Below are positions 61,724-64,000 of a stretch of DNA of 64,000 bases, in pieces. The position numbers and the translations under genes are program-made. The stretch spans positions 7,897,501 to 7,961,500 of the forward strand of contig CM035230.1 of the NCBI GenBank assembly GCA_020226215.1, in the 5' to 3' direction. This DNA is from Sindora glabra (taxonomy: Eukaryota > Streptophyta > Magnoliopsida > Fabales > Fabaceae). Every line of letters begins with the position of its first letter. Position 1 is the first letter of the stretch. The notes under the pieces were generated by a model, which was not told the DNA's origin, ran no database searches, and saw nothing but the letters and a program-made list of their open reading frames with translations.

Positions 61724-62880
61724 TGTTATGATCCTAACCTGATCATGACAAATGTAGAATTCACTACCCTATTTCAACAAAGTGAATATGATTTACTTGT
61801 CCTAATCTTGTATCAATAGTTAAAATATAACTAAGGAGAAAAACAATATTTGGCAAATAAAATATTTTATTTCTCAATAAAGTTTTATAGAATATGAGGA
61901 AATTGGAGTTACTTATGACCCTCCTAATAAAGGATAAGCTATTCTACCTAACCTCAAATAGAAATTTAATAGCCAGGCCCTCTACCTAAGCCTATGCATA
62001 AAATAAGGCTCCAAAAGATAATCTATATATAAATATCTAGTGCTACCATATTACAAACTAGATAAGCTCTTAAATAATCCAACATTTAAGAGGTCGTGAA
62101 GAAGAATTAACCTATGTATCTTCATAATAAATTATAGATAAGTGAGTTTGGGATTCAATGAGTGAACATTCTAATAAATAAGCAAATAAATAACAACTTA
62201 TCCCCTACATCAATCTTATGTAAATCTTTGAACTTAATCACATTATTAATTCAATTTCAAGTAAGCTCGAGAGGCTCAAACATAAACATTTTTATGATAA
62301 GCGTGCCATCCAAGAGTCCTCAAGAACAATCGTATTTAAGTTCATGTCACAATTTAAGGTAATAAGCAACAAATAGATACATACCTCTACCTTGTTACTT
62401 TCAGGCTAACCTTATAACCAACCTAACTTTTCCATCTTATTTCCTCCTAGGACAAATTAATACCTTACCTATTTGGCATTGGGAATTTATCATCTAGTAG
62501 TCCCTATCATTATCCTTATATACAATAAAGATAGCTTCGTGAGCTTTTAACACTATGACCATTTAGTGAAGATAGCCACTTATGGGCTTTCGACATCAAT
62601 TCACACCTCTTAGCCTTTTGACACTATAGTTATTGAGTGAAGATAAGCATTCGCTAGCTCCCACATGTTTTATAATTCAATTCTTTTTTATATCATATCA
62701 TAAACTATAGCTAACATAGTTTCAGAACAACAACATGCCTTAATGCATGGCTCCACAACTTGTTTCATTGCATAACAACAATAAAAATATATTTGCATCA
62801 TATATCTTATTATTCAATAACTCATAACATCACATTCAAGATATAGTATTAGCATAATACCAAAAGTGTTTCAATATTTG
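61724..62880 (-). mobile_element. LTR-like region, minus strand, upper edge uncertain
   Basis: TGTTATGATCCTAACC at 61724 is a reversed family 3-like end. Downstream, phrases such as CTTATAACCAACCTAAC (62410) and the repeated ACACTATGACCATTTAGTGAAGATA / ACACTATAGTTATTGAGTGAAGATA (62550 and 62621) fit a reversed LTR. The gag-pol relic at 62967-63998 is on the same strand, so this could be its 3' LTR after a large internal deletion. The plus frame at 62162-62362 is not a gene. Confidence 0.4.
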
Positions 62881-62966
62881 TATTTCTTAAAGAATATTTA
62901 CATTTTCAAATCTCGACATCTCTTTTTGGAGGAGCCATATGGTACATTTACATTTCTTAAAGAATA

Positions 62967-63998
62967 TTACCATAATACCTTGTTCAATTGTCGATAATCA
63001 ATACATAACAGCAATGAACCATCTTTCTTCTTAACAAAAAGTACATGAGCACCCCATGGAGATGTACTTGGACAAATGAAACCTTTGTCTAGCAAATTCT
63101 TGAGTTGATCCTTTAATTCCTTTAATTCTGCAGGAGCCATATGGTATGGAGGTATAGAGATAGATTGTATGCCTGGAACCAAATCAATGAAAAATTCAAT
63201 TTCTCTTTCTAGAGGTAAACCAGGTAACTCATCAAGAAAAACATTATCAAACTCCTTCACTATAGGAACTTCTTCAAGTTTTTCTCCTTGTAGTTCAATG
63301 TCTCTTACCATTGCCAAGAAACCTTCACGACTGTTTCTCAATAATCTCCTTGCATCTAATGTAGAAATGAGATTATAAGGTGCTAAACTTCGATCACCTT
63401 GGATTAGGAAGGATGGCTCCCCTGGGGGATCAAATTTGACAACTTTCAAGTGACAATTAAGAGTGACATGATAGGTAACTAACCAATCCATGCCTAAGAT
63501 CATATCAAAGTCACTTATATCAAGCACAATCAAATCAACTAATGTTTACTTAGTAGCCACAATTATTTCACAAGATCTATACACATGATCAACAAATATA
63601 GACTCTCCGATAGGTGTAGCAACGGAGAAAGGTCGATCCAACAACATCAAATCTCTATCAAACCGAAAGGCAAAGAAAGGAGATACATACGAATGTGTAG
63701 ATCCAAGATTAAACAACACACGTACATCATGAGAACAAACTAAAAGAATACTTGTCACAATAGCATTAGATGCCTGAACACCCTGAGGTGTCAAAGCAAA
63801 AACACATGCTTGGCCTCTACCTGGTTGGCCTTAGGTTCTATCCCTTGATCCTTTGCCTCCATCACTTCTATTTGTTTGAGTTGGAATTTGTCTCACAGGT
63901 TGAGCCACGATGGGTGTGGATAGTAGAGTGGTATGTGCTGACCCTTGGCTAGAGCTTTTATGCAATTGAGGACAATCCCTCCTCAAATGTCCAACGTG
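62967..63998 (-). pseudogene. Ty3/gypsy gag-protease-RT relic, truncated
   Basis: One minus-strand frame of about 340 codons runs from the window edge to a truncated reverse transcriptase. It opens with the second half of a CCHC zinc knuckle, HVGHLRRDCP (63998-63969), which binds RNA in Gag. The protease starts near 63710: NLGSTHSYVS stands where active copies have DSGATHSF, so the catalytic aspartate is lost. DFDMILGMDWL (from about 63509) marks its C-terminal part. RT begins with YHMAPAELKELKDQLKNLLD, then GFICPSTSPWGAHVLFVKKK and LCIDYRQLNKV, and breaks at about 62975, before the YVDD active site. In-frame stops sit at 63546-63548 and between the zinc knuckle and protease (about 63831). 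RNase H and integrase are absent. The motif spellings suit plant chromoviruses or close relatives. Continuous framing with only two stops makes this the youngest coding relic in the window. Confidence 0.9.
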
Positions 63999-64000
63999 GC

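Noticed and set aside
63169..63378. Plus-strand frame of 69 codons overlapping the gypsy relic
   Set aside because: It is the antisense shadow of the protease-RT frame, which has clear motifs.
1..64000. An undescribed functional gene system
   Set aside because: No intact gene set, conserved cluster or regular array is present. All readable coding is broken transposon protein, and the remaining structure is explained by nested insertions and local duplications.

Overview
This window looks like nuclear DNA from a flowering plant, most probably a eudicot. It is very AT-rich, it has no long intact open reading frame, and almost all of it is old transposable elements stacked inside one another: long LTRs, most of them solo, relics of Ty3/gypsy and CACTA proteins, a hAT-like MITE and many (TA)n and (TG)n microsatellites. 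A run of 100 Ns (61181-61280) marks a scaffold gap. I found no convincing host gene, tRNA, rRNA or CRISPR array. The species cannot be told from this sequence alone.

Layout. 1-2207: the end of a minus-strand LTR retrotransposon, with a tRNA-Met-type primer-binding site and a 1653-bp LTR. 2208-10656: a decayed minus-strand LTR interrupted by two ~3-kb LTRs of one family facing opposite ways (3596-6640 on +, 6707-9568 on -). 10657-18535: the 3' end of a gypsy-like element, a polypurine tract and its 3' LTR, which carries a solo LTR (13458-17004) with a perfect target-site duplication (TSD). 18604-20226: a minus-strand solo LTR. 20829-21427: a hAT-like MITE. 22500-27180: decayed LTR sequence. 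28130-29130: a CACTA transposase relic on the minus strand. 29137-33120: a long plus-strand LTR-like region. 33429-33687: an unidentified coding relic. 34343-36090: AT-rich DNA with microsatellites, a possible MITE and a possible CACTA end. 36096-38892: another minus-strand LTR. 40600-58390: a degenerate gene resembling the plant 'putative gypsy type transposon' (Transposase_28) family, cut by two large LTR nests (42178-48018 and 49022-58349). 59209-61180: an Ogre-like LTR. 61724-62880: a minus-strand LTR. 62967-63998: a Ty3/gypsy gag-protease-RT relic.

Names used in the entries. Family 1 LTRs start TGTAATAYCC, end near TGACA and are about 2.8-3.6 kb (13458, 43951, 49371, 49022). Family 2 starts TGTAATATCTCAAG, ends GGTTGTGACA and is about 3 kb (3596, 6707). 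Family 3 starts TGTTRCAYC-like, ends GGTCATGACA-like and is about 1.6-2.8 kb (42178, 12302, 18604, 36096). Families were assigned by eye from shared blocks. The six element boundaries supported by TSDs are the firmest statements here.

Nothing in the window works together as a pathway. The useful content is the order of insertions, which can be read from nesting and TSDs, and the pseudogenes left behind. I looked for a novel functional system and did not find one.
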